Shown: positions 1-7,421, counted from the first letter of the stretch. The stretch: 64,000 nucleotides of DNA from Nocardia wallacei (GCF_029869545.1 NZ_JARWQD010000106.1:1-64000); one strand, 5' to 3'. Program-made: numbers and translations. The notes: a model not told the origin generated them from the sequence alone.

Positions 1-125
1 GGTTTGGGGCGGGCGCCGGCCCCCGGGGCCGGCCGGGGGGCGCCGCGCGGGGGCGGGGGGGGGGGGGCGGGGCCGCAACCTGTCCGCCCCGGCGCGGGGG
101 GCCGCGCGCCCCGCGGGGGGGGGCC
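1..125. other. Extreme G/C run, probable contig-edge artefact
   Basis: The first 120 bases contain only seven A/T residues and long homopolymer-like G runs, then composition switches abruptly to the normal coding pattern near base 125. This is far beyond the coding GC bias of the rest of the window and falls inside the reading frame of a conserved enzyme, so I read it as poor sequence or a mis-assembled contig end, not biology. The alternative is a real G-rich repeat. Confidence 0.6.
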
Positions 126-586
126 GTGCGCTGGGTGTGCACGAGCAGCGTCGACGAGCCGACCGTGACGATCCGGTCGTGACTGTCGCGCAGGGTCGTC
201 GCCATCGAGACGATGTCGTAGTCGCGGTAGTGCCGGAACGACTCGAAATGCACATCGCAGCTCACCCGGTCCCCGGCCAGCAGCGGGCGGGTGATGTCGA
301 GGGTGCGGTCGGCGTGCAGGATGCGGCCGCTGTGGAAGCCGGGCACCATGGCGGCGAGGGTCTCCTCCTCGGCCCGCATCCACACCATGGTCGGAAAGGT
401 CGGCGGCGCCACCAGCGCACCGAATCCGCGCGCGGCGGCCGCGGCGGCGTCGAGGTGGATGCGGTCGCAGTTGCCGACGGCGCGGGCGTAGTCGCGGATG
501 CGCTCGGCCGCCACGGCGAAGTCGTTGCGCGATCGCAGTCGTTCATGCGACGCCACGTGCGGGACGTCGACGGATACGCTTCCCAT
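1..586 (-). CDS. MaoC-like dehydratase, N-terminal type (partial, runs off window)
   Basis: The reading frame on the minus strand is open from an ATG at 586 to the window edge (about 195 codons, no stop). A good ribosome binding site (AAAGGAG) lies 5 bases upstream. The first ~150 residues look like the N-terminal hot-dog domain of the MaoC/HadA (R)-hydratase family: an amphipathic segment with ERIRDYARAVG, then LVAPPTFPTMVW, then a HADRTLDITRPLLAGDRV stretch that in HadA-type proteins precedes the second half of the hot dog. HadA-type proteins are non-catalytic partners of a catalytic MaoC subunit in mycolic-acid or fatty-acid/steroid degradation. After residue ~153 the translation becomes Pro/Gly/Arg low complexity because it enters the G/C run at 1-125, so the C-terminus is unreliable. 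Exact substrate is unknown. Confidence 0.7.
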   Translation of the reverse strand, partial: MGSVSVDVPHVASHERLRSRNDFAVAAERIRDYARAVGNCDRIHLDAAAAAARGFGALVAPPTFPTMVWMRAEEETLAAMVPGFHSGRILHADRTLDITRPLLAGDRVSCDVHFESFRHYRDYDIVSMATTLRDSHDRIVTVGSSTLLVHTQRTAPPRGARGPPRRGGQVAAPPPPPRPRAAPPGRPRGPAPAPN

Positions 587-932
587 GGTGCTCCTTTGCA
601 GCGAATCCGGCCGAGCCGTTCCGGCGGGTTTCTTCCGAGGGGACAACCATTGTTTTCCCACCCCGCCCGCGCCCGACCCACCAGCGCCGACGATCTGGAG
701 AATTCACCGGGTTCGCGCCCCTCACGTTGTGAACCCCCCACCCCGGCCAACCCACATTCCCGCACGGCGCCTGGGGATTACCGCGTGGGCCCGCGGTGGG
801 GAGGACACCGGTGAGCGGGGCGGGGACAGCGGGGTGTCCTGGCGAGATGACCTGTGGATGAGTCGCGAATTCTGTGGATAACCAGGGGTTTTCGGGGTCC
901 GGGCACCGCACGCGGCGCCGATACTTGCGGGC
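587..932. other. Divergent intergenic region with two DnaA-box-like 9-mers
   Basis: This 346-base gap separates the divergently transcribed MaoC-like gene and the cyclodehydratase-like gene. I see no conserved protein in any frame. It holds a near DnaA box (TGTGGATGA, 853-861) and a perfect inverse-complement DnaA box (TGTGGATAA, 873-881), 20 bases apart, just upstream of the ATG at 933. Promoters for both genes should lie here, but I cannot place them confidently. Confidence 0.4.
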
Positions 933-1814
933 ATGACCATATTTCGGCCGCGTGGGCCGATGTTGCATCCGCGGGTGGCGGTGCTGCGGCGGCCCTCGGG
1001 CGCGGTGCAGCTGGGGTGGGATCCCGAGCGCGCGGTGGTGGTGGATCCACCCGGAGTCGGCGCCGAACTCGTCGCCGAATTCCTGAAGCTGCTGGACGGT
1101 CTGCGCAGCCATCCGCAGATCATCTGGCAGGCAAGCCGATTCGGGATGGCGGCGGGCGACGCCCTGCACCTGCTCGCCGAGATCGACCGCGCCGGATTCC
1201 TGATCCGGCCGCAGTCGAGCCCGGGGCGGGTCCGCTCGGTGCACGTACACGGCCGCGGCCCGCTGTCGGAGGCGGTCGCCGCCGGGGTGCGCCGACTCGG
1301 GCTGCGCCCCAGCCGTTCCCGCGACGCCGACCCGCCGGGCACCGGCCCGACCGCGGATGTGGTGGTGCTCGCCGATGCGCTGGTGCCCGAACCCCACCTG
1401 GTGAATGATCTGGTGCTGCGGCGGATTCCGCACCTGCAGCTGCGCATCCGCGACGGCCGCGGCGTGGTCGGGCCGCTGGTGCTGCCCGGCGGGACGAGCT
1501 GCCTGCGCTGCGCCGACCTCACCCGCCGCGAACTCGACGCCGACTGGCCGCATCTCGCGGCGCAGCTGCTCGGCCGGATCGGCTACGGCTCACCCGCGAT
1601 GATCGCCGCCACCGCGGCCCTGGCCCTGCGCGACCTCGAGATCGTCATCGCCGGAACTCCCGATCCCCCGCCCCAAACCCTGGACACCACACTGGAGCTG
1701 GACACCGAAACCCACCGCATCCACCGCCGCAGCTGGCCCGCGCACGCCGCCTGCGGCTGCCGGGCCGTCCTGACCGCCCCACCGCGCGGGATGCGGGAAA
1801 AGTCGAGAGATTGA
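933..1814 (+). CDS. TOMM-type cyclodehydratase-like protein (Rv3196-like), ThiF-fold zinc protein
   Basis: A 293-residue protein that occupies the place of M. tuberculosis Rv3196, immediately before the ABC1 kinase. Proteins of this family are annotated as bacteriocin-biosynthesis cyclodehydratase or leader-peptide-binding proteins because they resemble the E1-like C protein of azole-forming complexes. Visible support: an alpha/beta middle region (residues ~105-180), a CLRC motif (Cys190, Cys193) and a C-terminal CGC (Cys274, Cys276), the spacing expected of a structural zinc tetrathiolate. There is no glycine-rich adenylation loop, and no YcaO protein or precursor peptide is encoded nearby, so an azole-forming role is not supported here. 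Start ATG at 933 is the first in frame; no strong ribosome site precedes it. Function is unknown; conservation beside the kinase suggests a shared housekeeping role. Confidence 0.75.
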   Translation: MTIFRPRGPMLHPRVAVLRRPSGAVQLGWDPERAVVVDPPGVGAELVAEFLKLLDGLRSHPQIIWQASRFGMAAGDALHLLAEIDRAGFLIRPQSSPGRVRSVHVHGRGPLSEAVAAGVRRLGLRPSRSRDADPPGTGPTADVVVLADALVPEPHLVNDLVLRRIPHLQLRIRDGRGVVGPLVLPGGTSCLRCADLTRRELDADWPHLAAQLLGRIGYGSPAMIAATAALALRDLEIVIAGTPDPPPQTLDTTLELDTETHRIHRRSWPAHAACGCRAVLTAPPRGMREKSRD

Positions 1815-1918
1815 TACGTCCAGTCCGCTGGATGTGACCGATACCACCACTCTGTGAGACCTATAAGTTCACCCGATTCCCATGGCACATCACATGGTCC
1901 GTCGGCCATGATGAGTAG

Positions 1919-3262
1919 GTGTCTGAGATTGTGCGCCGTCGCTCGTCCCGCAATGCCAAGCTGGCCAAGATCCCGCTCGGTATCGCCGGTCGCGCGGCCG
2001 TGGGATTCGGTCGCAAGCTGGCGGGGGGCGACAGGGGCGAGATCAACGCCGAACTGAATCAGAAGGCCGCCGAGCAGCTGTTCGCGGTGCTGGGCGAGCT
2101 CAAGGGCGGCGCCATGAAATTCGGGCAGGCGCTGTCGGTGATGGAGGCCGCGGTCCCGGAGGAATTCGGCGAGCACTACCGCGAGGCACTGACGAAACTG
2201 CAGGCCGCCGCCCCGCCGCTGCCCGCCCCGGCCGTGCATCGGGTGCTGGATCAGCAGCTGGGCACGGGCTGGCGCAAGCGGTTCGACTCCTTCGACGACG
2301 AGCCGACCGCCTCGGCCAGCATCGGCCAGGTGCACAAGGCCGTGTGGTCCGACGGGCGCACCGTCGCGGTGAAGGTGCAGTATCCGGGCGCCGACGAGGC
2401 GCTGCGCGCGGACCTCAAGACACTGAACCGGATGGCCGGGATGATCGGCGCGGTCATTCCCGGCGCGGACGTGAAGCCCATCCTCGCCGAGATCACCGAG
2501 CGCACCGAGGAGGAGCTCGACTACCGCACCGAGGCCGCCAACCAGCGGGCCTTCGCCAAGGGTTTCGACGGCCACCCGCGTTTCCTGGTGCCGAAGGTGG
2601 TGGCCGGGGCGCCCAAGGTGATCGTCACCGAATGGCTGGACGGCACACCGGTTTCCGCGATCATCAAGCGCGGCGAGGACGATCCGGCGGGCACCGCCGT
2701 CCTCCGCAACCAGGTCGCCGAGCTGATGGGCGAGTTCCACTTCTCCTCCCCCGCGATCGTCGGCAAGCTGCACGCGGACCCGCATCCGGGCAACTTCATG
2801 GTGCTGCCCGACGGCCGCCTGGCGGTCATCGACTTCGGCGCCTGCGCGCCGCTGCCCAACGGCTTCCGGCCCATTCTCGGGCAGATGGTGGCGCTGGCGG
2901 TCGAGGAGCGGTTCGAGGAGCTGACCGACCTGATGTACACCAACGGCTTCGTCATCCCGGGCCGCAAGGTGTCCCATCAGGAGATCGCCGACTACCTGCG
3001 GCCGTTCACCGATCCGATCCAGACCGAGTCGTTCCACTTCACCCGCAAGTGGATGCAGCGGGTCGCGGGGAAGGCCACCGATGTCAGCCGACCGGAGCTG
3101 AAAACCGGTATGGCCCTGCAGCTTCCGCCCGAAGACATCATGGTCTTCCGGGTGCTGATGGGTTCCATCGGCATCTGCGCGCAGCTCGACGCCGAGGTCC
3201 CGTTCATGAAGCTGATGCACGACTGGGTTCCCGGCTACGCCGAATACCGTACCGCCAGCTGA
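1919..3262 (+). CDS. ABC1/AarF-family atypical kinase (Rv3197-like)
   Basis: A 447-residue UbiB/ABC1-family atypical protein kinase-like ATPase. The family signature KxGQ is present (Lys67-Gln70 in GAMKFGQ), followed by the alanine-rich nucleotide loop ASASIGQVHKA (131-141), the ATP-binding Lys152 in VAVKVQYPG, and the catalytic HADPHPGNF and VIDFG motifs in the C-lobe. This is the counterpart of M. tuberculosis Rv3197, a chromosomal ABC1 protein next to whiB7 that has been linked to macrolide tolerance. GTG at 1919 is chosen because the N-terminal SEIVRRRSSRNAKLAKIP aligns with the mycobacterial start; upstream there is only a weak purine stretch. It follows the cyclodehydratase-like gene by 104 bases. 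Its last 59 bases overlap, tail to tail, the end of the permease gene. Confidence 0.88.
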   Translation: MSEIVRRRSSRNAKLAKIPLGIAGRAAVGFGRKLAGGDRGEINAELNQKAAEQLFAVLGELKGGAMKFGQALSVMEAAVPEEFGEHYREALTKLQAAAPPLPAPAVHRVLDQQLGTGWRKRFDSFDDEPTASASIGQVHKAVWSDGRTVAVKVQYPGADEALRADLKTLNRMAGMIGAVIPGADVKPILAEITERTEEELDYRTEAANQRAFAKGFDGHPRFLVPKVVAGAPKVIVTEWLDGTPVSAIIKRGEDDPAGTAVLRNQVAELMGEFHFSSPAIVGKLHADPHPGNFMVLPDGRLAVIDFGACAPLPNGFRPILGQMVALAVEERFEELTDLMYTNGFVIPGRKVSHQEIADYLRPFTDPIQTESFHFTRKWMQRVAGKATDVSRPELKTGMALQLPPEDIMVFRVLMGSIGICAQLDAEVPFMKLMHDWVPGYAEYRTAS

Positions 3263-4541
3263 TATTCCGGCGCCGGGCGGCGAACAGCAGGTGGACGGCG
3301 ATGCCGACGAGCGCCGCCATCGTGACCCCGCTGCCGAGCAGCAGCCGCAGATCGGTCGGAAAGCCCCGGTACAGCGCCGGGGTCAGGATCGGCAGCAGAC
3401 CGGCCGTCAAAGCCGCTGTGGCCGTCACGAGTTCGGCGTCCGAACCCAGATCGACCCGCTCGAACATGCCGATGCCCGCGGTGACGATCATCGCGAAGGC
3501 GATCGCCGCGGTGCCGCCGATCACCGGTCCCGGCAGGGAATTCACGATCCGGCCGATCGGCGCGGCGAAGGCGATCACCACCAGGAGCGCGCCGGTGGCC
3601 GCGGTGACGTACCGGCTGCGCACGCCGGTGAGCCGGATCAGCCCGATGTTCTCCCCGCTGGTGACCATCGACGGCCCGCCGAACAACCCCGACAGCAGCG
3701 AGGTCACCGCATCGCCGCGGATGGTGCGCCCGACGGTGGCACCGGTATCGATCTCCTTGCCGACCACCTTGGCGTTCAGCACGGTCTGACCGGTCGCCTC
3801 GGCCATCGAGCCGATTCCGAAGACCAGCAAGGGAATCGACGCCAGCAGATCGAAATGCGGTGTGCCGAACAGGAACGGCTGCGGCGCCTGCACCAGCGCC
3901 GAACCCGGCTGCAGGTGGAACTGGCCCAGCGCGGCCGCGACGAGAGTACCCACGGCCATGCCGATCAGCACCGACAGCCGCCGCCAGCCGGGGGGCAGCA
4001 CCCGGTGCGCCAGCACGGTCGCGGCCACGGTGACCGCGGCCAGTGTCACCGCCGTCCGGGTGGGCTGGTCGCCGGGGCCGGTGATCAGCCCGCCCGCCAC
4101 CTTCACCAGGTTCACGCCGATCACCACGATCATGCTCGCGATCACCACCGTCGGCAGCCGGGTCACCAGGCGCCGCGCCACCGGGACCAGGACGATCCCG
4201 GCGACCGCGGTGATGAGCACGGCGCCGCTGGCCGTGGCACCGCCGGATTCCTGGGCGATCTGGATGAACAGCACCACCGCCGCCCCGCCCGGCAGCATCA
4301 CGAACGGCAGGCCCGCACCGAGCGACAATCGTCCCGACGACTGCAGAATCGTGCCGATTCCGCTGAAAAGCAGAGCGGCGCACAGCAATGCGCGCGTGTC
4401 TCCGTCGTCGAGATGCAGACTGCGCCCGATCAGCAGCACCGAGGCGATCGGAGTCGCCACCATCACCAGCAGGTGCTGCACCGCGGCGGCGAGCAACCGG
4501 CCTACCGGCGGCACCTCGTCGACCGGAGCTACCGCAGCCAT
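3204..4541 (-). CDS. NCS2-family nucleobase (xanthine/uracil) permease
   Basis: A 445-residue, strongly hydrophobic protein with about 12-14 membrane segments and NCS2 (nucleobase-cation symporter 2) features: N-terminal AVQHLLVMVATPIASVLL, the SGIGTILQ turn, GLPFVMLPG, and a QTVLNAK...GDAVTSLLSGLFGGPSMVTSGENIGLI stretch matching the family's conserved core. It would import xanthine, uric acid or uracil using a proton or sodium gradient; the substrate cannot be read by eye. The ATG at 4541 lies 13 bases inside the end of the arylsulfotransferase-like gene, so the two are co-transcribed. The 3' end overlaps the convergent ABC1 kinase by 59 bases. The gene is absent from the syntenic M. tuberculosis locus, so the pair with the sulfotransferase was inserted or lost. 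Confidence 0.85.
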   Translation of the reverse strand: MAAVAPVDEVPPVGRLLAAAVQHLLVMVATPIASVLLIGRSLHLDDGDTRALLCAALLFSGIGTILQSSGRLSLGAGLPFVMLPGGAAVVLFIQIAQESGGATASGAVLITAVAGIVLVPVARRLVTRLPTVVIASMIVVIGVNLVKVAGGLITGPGDQPTRTAVTLAAVTVAATVLAHRVLPPGWRRLSVLIGMAVGTLVAAALGQFHLQPGSALVQAPQPFLFGTPHFDLLASIPLLVFGIGSMAEATGQTVLNAKVVGKEIDTGATVGRTIRGDAVTSLLSGLFGGPSMVTSGENIGLIRLTGVRSRYVTAATGALLVVIAFAAPIGRIVNSLPGPVIGGTAAIAFAMIVTAGIGMFERVDLGSDAELVTATAALTAGLLPILTPALYRGFPTDLRLLLGSGVTMAALVGIAVHLLFAARRRNISWRYGIRRSREPSRASAS

Positions 4542-5632
4542 GGGATCTCGTCGGCCGCATAGCGATACGCGCGGAAGACGGCGTTGGACAGGCCCGGGAA
4601 GATCGCCGCGGTGTCCGGGTCCGGGTATGTGGTGAAGGAGGGCACCACGTACTCCCAGCAGATGCGACCGTCCGCGGTCACCTCGAAGATGCGGCCGAAC
4701 GCGGCCTCGGTGATCAGCGTGTTGCCGTTGGGCAGCCGCTGGGCTCCGCCCATGAACGGGGTGAAGAATGCCTCGCGCGGGGAGTCCTGGTAGGTCCAGC
4801 CGAGTTCGCCTGTGTCGGCGTCGATTTCGATGACCCGGCTGTAGGTGACCGATTCGCCGGTGCGGAAGGTGCCGTTGTCGAACACCAGCAGCCTGCCGTC
4901 GCCGGCCGGGGTCGCGTGATGCTGCTGGGCGACGGTCGAGCGGTCGGCCAGGACGGTGTAATCCCCTGTGCGCCTGTCGATCCGGATCACCGCCGAGACG
5001 CTGCGCAGGCTCGCCACCACCGTGTTCTCGTCGAGCGGATGGACGCTGTTGATCAGCGGCCAGTGCTCGCGCCAGTAGTGGGGCTGCAGGCCGAATTCGG
5101 CGGGATCCAGGTGCTCGAACGCCTTCCACTCCCACCGCCGCGTCCCGTCGGCGGCGACCTCCCGGATCACATCCGCCCAGACCACGCCGTCGGCCTCGGT
5201 GCCCGCGACCCCGCCCTCGATCCGCGCGGCGGCGGCGCCGGTCAACGGCTCCACGGCGGTGTAGAGGATGCGGCCGTCGTCGTAGTGGTGCGCGTCGTGA
5301 TGCTGGTAGTCGTCGCGAAACTCGGTGAGCAGCGCGCCGTCCGGGCCGTACTTGCCCATGGAACCGCCGCTGTACTTGCGCCACATCGCGAACAGCGGCG
5401 GAATCGACAGCGTCGCACCGTTGTAGGCCAGGACGCCGCCGGGCAGCAGCCGCGCGTGCCGCCCCGGGCGATGCGGCAGGTGCCAGCGATGCGCCGGTTC
5501 GCCCTTCGGATCCACCAGATCGACCACGCCCCGCCCGGCCAGCGGCGCGTACAGGGTGTAACCGGGCCACGACAGCTCCGGATCGATACCGATCAGCCCG
5601 GTCCCCCGGCGCTTGAGCGTGTTCTGTTCCAC
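4529..5632 (-). CDS. Arylsulfotransferase (ASST)-family protein
   Basis: A 367-residue protein of the ASST-type beta-propeller superfamily: repeated blade-like segments such as WPGYTLYAPLAGRGVVDLVD, a His-rich loop DYQHHDAHHYDDGRILYT, LINSVHPLDENTVVASLRS, and NGNTLITEAAFGRIFEV. Family members with PAPS-independent activity move sulfate between phenolic compounds through a catalytic histidine; many actinobacterial members are uncharacterised and may be quinoprotein-like binding propellers instead. There is no signal peptide, unlike the periplasmic E. coli enzyme, so it is probably cytoplasmic. GTG at 5632 is preceded by AGGAGGTG. First gene of a two-gene operon with the NCS2 permease, divergent from an XRE-cupin regulator. 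The substrate may be the compound imported by the permease (inference). Confidence 0.75.
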   Translation of the reverse strand: MEQNTLKRRGTGLIGIDPELSWPGYTLYAPLAGRGVVDLVDPKGEPAHRWHLPHRPGRHARLLPGGVLAYNGATLSIPPLFAMWRKYSGGSMGKYGPDGALLTEFRDDYQHHDAHHYDDGRILYTAVEPLTGAAAARIEGGVAGTEADGVVWADVIREVAADGTRRWEWKAFEHLDPAEFGLQPHYWREHWPLINSVHPLDENTVVASLRSVSAVIRIDRRTGDYTVLADRSTVAQQHHATPAGDGRLLVFDNGTFRTGESVTYSRVIEIDADTGELGWTYQDSPREAFFTPFMGGAQRLPNGNTLITEAAFGRIFEVTADGRICWEYVVPSFTTYPDPDTAAIFPGLSNAVFRAYRYAADEIPWLR

Positions 5633-5657
5633 CGCACCTCCTGAAAATGTAGCTTCG

Positions 5658-5669
5658 CTGAATATTCAG
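5658..5669. promoter_or_regulatory. 12-bp perfect palindrome (CTGAATATTCAG), candidate operator
   Basis: A perfect, A/T-rich palindrome in a 70% GC background, in the 142-base divergent gap between the arylsulfotransferase-like operon (starts 5632) and the XRE-cupin regulator gene (starts 5775). A related half, CTGAAAAT, sits 17 bases away at 5641. Position and symmetry suit a dimeric HTH repressor acting on both promoters; the neighbouring regulator is the obvious candidate. Confidence 0.5.
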
Positions 5670-5774
5670 TACGGTAGGACGAGGGTGAAGACTTGCGATC
5701 ACCGTGATGTAAAAACTGTGCTGCGTCGGCGCGGAACCGACAATGAAGCCCGAAACCGTTGAGAGGCTGGGTGA

Positions 5775-6374
5775 GTGCACGCGAAGGGTGAGGACGGAAG
5801 CCGGTTGAGTCTCGCCGATGTGGTGCACAATCGGCGGCTGGCGGCGCGTCTGACGCTGGCGCAGCTGGCCGAGCGGACCGCGCTGTCGCCGTCGTTCCTC
5901 AGCCAGTTCGAGAACGGCCGCACCAACTCCAGCCTGCGCTCGCTGCAGCGGATCGCCGATGCGCTCGGGACCACCGCCACCGAACTGCTGGCCGAGGCCG
6001 ATCCGGAGCCGCGCGCCGCGGTGGTGCGGGCGGGCGCGCAACCGGTCCTGCCGCAGGCCGATCCGGGCGACGACGGCTCGGTGCGATCACTGGTGCAGGG
6101 CCGCCGGGATCTGCGCGCCCTGGAGTTCACCGGCGGCACCGGCCGCGGCGAGCGCGAGTTCGCCCACGACAACGACGAATTGATCTACGTGGTGCGAGGA
6201 ACGATCACCGTGGCCGCCGACGGTTCCGAGATCGAACTCGCCACCGGCGACACCTACTACTGCGCGGCCGGAACGAAACACCGCTGGTGGGCCCACACCG
6301 ACGACACCATCACCCTGCTCCTCGCCGTAGCCGACGGCCTCATAGTCCGCCACCCCCCACACCGCCCCCGCTGA
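5775..6374 (+). CDS. XRE-family regulator with C-terminal cupin
   Basis: A 199-residue transcription factor: an N-terminal XRE helix-turn-helix (residues ~14-72, with LAQLAERTALSPSFLSQFENGRTNSSLRSLQRIADALG) and a C-terminal cupin_2 domain (residues ~110-190, with FAHDNDELIYVVRGTITV and the second cupin motif GDTYYCAAGTKHRW). Such proteins sense a small molecule in the cupin barrel. It is divergent from the arylsulfotransferase-like/permease operon and probably controls it and itself. GTG at 5775 is the first in-frame start and gives the usual length. Effector unknown; a purine or aryl compound is plausible from context only. Confidence 0.85.
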   Translation: MHAKGEDGSRLSLADVVHNRRLAARLTLAQLAERTALSPSFLSQFENGRTNSSLRSLQRIADALGTTATELLAEADPEPRAAVVRAGAQPVLPQADPGDDGSVRSLVQGRRDLRALEFTGGTGRGEREFAHDNDELIYVVRGTITVAADGSEIELATGDTYYCAAGTKHRWWAHTDDTITLLLAVADGLIVRHPPHRPR

Positions 6375-6387
6375 CCCCACCACCCGA

Positions 6388-6410
6388 TTCCGGCCAAAAG
6401 CACGCCGGAA
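6388..6410 (-). repeat. Dispersed hairpin element, copy 1
   Basis: Seven-base arms TTCCGGC and GCCGGAA enclose a 9-base loop; read on the minus strand the loop region gives GCTTTTGGCC. One of five copies in this window (others at 15766, 52.5 kb region at 53530, 62967 and 63011), all sharing the loop and an ATC just after the right arm. It sits 14 bases after the stop of the XRE-cupin gene, where it could act as a terminator, and just outside a tandem array. Confidence 0.75.
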
Positions 6411-6438
6411 ACAGAGAAGGTGCGACTCGCGCGCCACT

Positions 6439-6601
6439 CACAGATCCCACATGGCCCGCATAGGGCAAGCCCGCACCTCACAGATCCCACATGGCCCCGC
6501 ATAGGGCAAGCCCGCACCTCACAGATCCCACATGGCCCCGCATAGGGCAAGCCCGCACCTCACAGATCCCACTTGGCCCGCATAGGGCAAGCCCCGCACC
6601 T
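6439..6601. repeat. Tandem repeat, four ~41-bp units
   Basis: Four almost identical head-to-tail units at 6439-6478, 6479-6519, 6520-6560 and 6561-6601 (40, 41, 41, 41 bases), each with CACAGATCCCACATGGCC and GCATAGGGCAAGCCC. The units differ only in C-run lengths and one A-to-T change. The last unit supplies the distal arm of the whiB7 terminator hairpin. No open gene is supported across it; it lies between the convergent XRE-cupin and whiB7 genes. A VNTR-type locus is likely. Confidence 0.9.
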
Positions 6602-6623
6602 CTGACAGAGATGCGGGGCTTGC
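6587..6623 (-). terminator. whiB7 terminator hairpin
   Basis: Perfect 12-bp arms (GCAAGCCCCGCA and TGCGGGGCTTGC) around a 13-base loop that itself contains CTCT/AGAG. It begins 25 bases after the whiB7 stop codon. No T-tract follows on the minus strand, as is common for actinobacterial hairpin terminators. One arm belongs to the last unit of the adjoining tandem repeat. Confidence 0.75.
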
Positions 6624-6648
6624 TCGTGCTCGCTGGGGTGCCGGGCAC

Positions 6649-6957
6649 TCATGCCACGGCCACCTTGCGCGGGCGGCCGCGGGGCCGCTTGCGGGCGATC
6701 ACGACACCCTGGTCGAAGATCTCGCCACCCCAAACTCCCCAGGGCTCACGGCGATCCAGTGCCGCGGCCAGGCAGCCCTTGCGGATCGGGCAGCTGGCGC
6801 ACAGGGCCTTCGCCTCCTCCAGCTGCGCCGGGTTCTCGGCGAACCACAGGTCGGGGTTGCCGACCCGGCAGGGCAGGTTGAGCGTGACTCCCCGGGTGCG
6901 GGAAGTCGGGGCCACGGTAGCGCGGCATGTCACGCGAGGAACGGTCGCGGTAGACAC
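6649..6957 (-). CDS. whiB7: WhiB7, iron-sulfur transcription factor of intrinsic antibiotic resistance
   Basis: A 102-residue WhiB-family protein with the four cluster-binding cysteines (Cys30, Cys53, Cys56, Cys62), the GVWGGE turn (74-79) and the C-terminal AT-hook RGRPRK (93-98) that distinguishes WhiB7. It binds the housekeeping sigma factor and A/T-rich DNA just upstream of -35 elements, inducing ribosome-protection, efflux and erm-type genes and itself in response to ribosome-targeting antibiotics. Located between the ABC1 kinase region and uvrD2 as in M. tuberculosis. GTG at 6957 is preceded by GAAGGAGAG. A long leader with a promoter, a short upstream reading frame and an attenuator-like hairpin lies 5' of it (7043-7535). 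Confidence 0.96.
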   Translation of the reverse strand: MSTATVPRVTCRATVAPTSRTRGVTLNLPCRVGNPDLWFAENPAQLEEAKALCASCPIRKGCLAAALDRREPWGVWGGEIFDQGVVIARKRPRGRPRKVAVA

Positions 6958-7042
6958 GTCGTCTCTCCTTCAGCTCGTGCAGCGGTCGTTTCGTTGTCTT
7001 CCGCGAAACCGGTGCCGGTGGCTGGAGAGCCGGTAAAACTAT

Positions 7043-7074
7043 GGCCACGGTTTCGCTTCGGGCGATCCGTGGCC
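7043..7074 (-). terminator. whiB7 leader attenuator hairpin
   Basis: On the minus strand 8-bp arms GGCCACGG and CCGTGGCC enclose a 16-base loop and are followed by ATAGTTTTA. This is the classical form of a Rho-independent terminator, placed 86 bases before the whiB7 start and 24 bases after the stop of the upstream reading frame. Known whiB7/wblC control works by a translated upstream ORF and a leader terminator, so I assign it that role by analogy. Confidence 0.6.
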
Positions 7075-7097
7075 AGGAGGCTTAGGGGAGGTGATCC

Positions 7098-7421
7098 CTA
7101 CCTATGTCGACTTCGGTGTCGATCCCTGAACACGGACGCTGGGTTGGTGCGGCGGAGGCGGACTGCCTGGTTGCCGACCGGCTTGTTGTCGGCGACGTAG
7201 GCATTGGCGGATGCGTCGGCAAAGGCCAGATGCCAGCCCCACTCGGGCTTGTCCGTCATGATCGGCGCGAACGCATGCGTCGGCGCCGGTGCCGCGGCTC
7301 CATGCATGCTTACGACGGACAGGCCGGTCCCCTGCGAAGCGAGGACCCCCCGGGAGGCAGGCGCGCACGTAATCGCCGTCGCCGCAACGCCGGTCGACGC
7401 GATGGTTGCGATTGCGTTCAT
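7098..7421 (-). CDS. Small protein / candidate whiB7 upstream ORF (107 aa)
   Basis: ATG at 7421 has a strong, well-spaced ribosome site (GGAAGGAGG), and the frame runs 107 codons to a TAG at 7098. The predicted protein starts with a small hydrophobic stretch (MNAIATIASTGVAATAITC) and ends very basic (FRDRHRSRHR). I recognise no family. It lies inside the transcript expected from the whiB7 promoter at 7497-7535 and ends just ahead of the leader hairpin at 7043-7074, so it may be the regulatory upstream ORF whose translation state decides whiB7 read-through. It could also be an independent small protein. Mycobacterial whiB7 upstream ORFs are generally short, so the length is unusual. Confidence 0.5.
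   Translation of the reverse strand: MNAIATIASTGVAATAITCAPASRGVLASQGTGLSVVSMHGAAAPAPTHAFAPIMTDKPEWGWHLAFADASANAYVADNKPVGNQAVRLRRTNPASVFRDRHRSRHR

Noticed and set aside
933..1814. Azole-forming RiPP (TOMM) biosynthetic cluster
   Set aside because: No YcaO, dehydrogenase or precursor peptide is encoded in the neighbourhood; the gene is syntenic with a housekeeping block.
4542..6041. N-terminal half of a 945-codon minus frame ahead of the permease
   Set aside because: Only residues from the ATG at 4541 onward resemble NCS2; the upstream part is an out-of-frame copy of the arylsulfotransferase-like gene.
6257..6550. 97-codon frame with Cys-rich repeats (CGICEVRACPMRGHVGS type)
   Set aside because: It is simply the 41-bp tandem array translated; no start signal and no conservation argument.
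6439..6601. CRISPR array
   Set aside because: Units are contiguous with no unique spacers; same for the arrays at 53392 and 62817.
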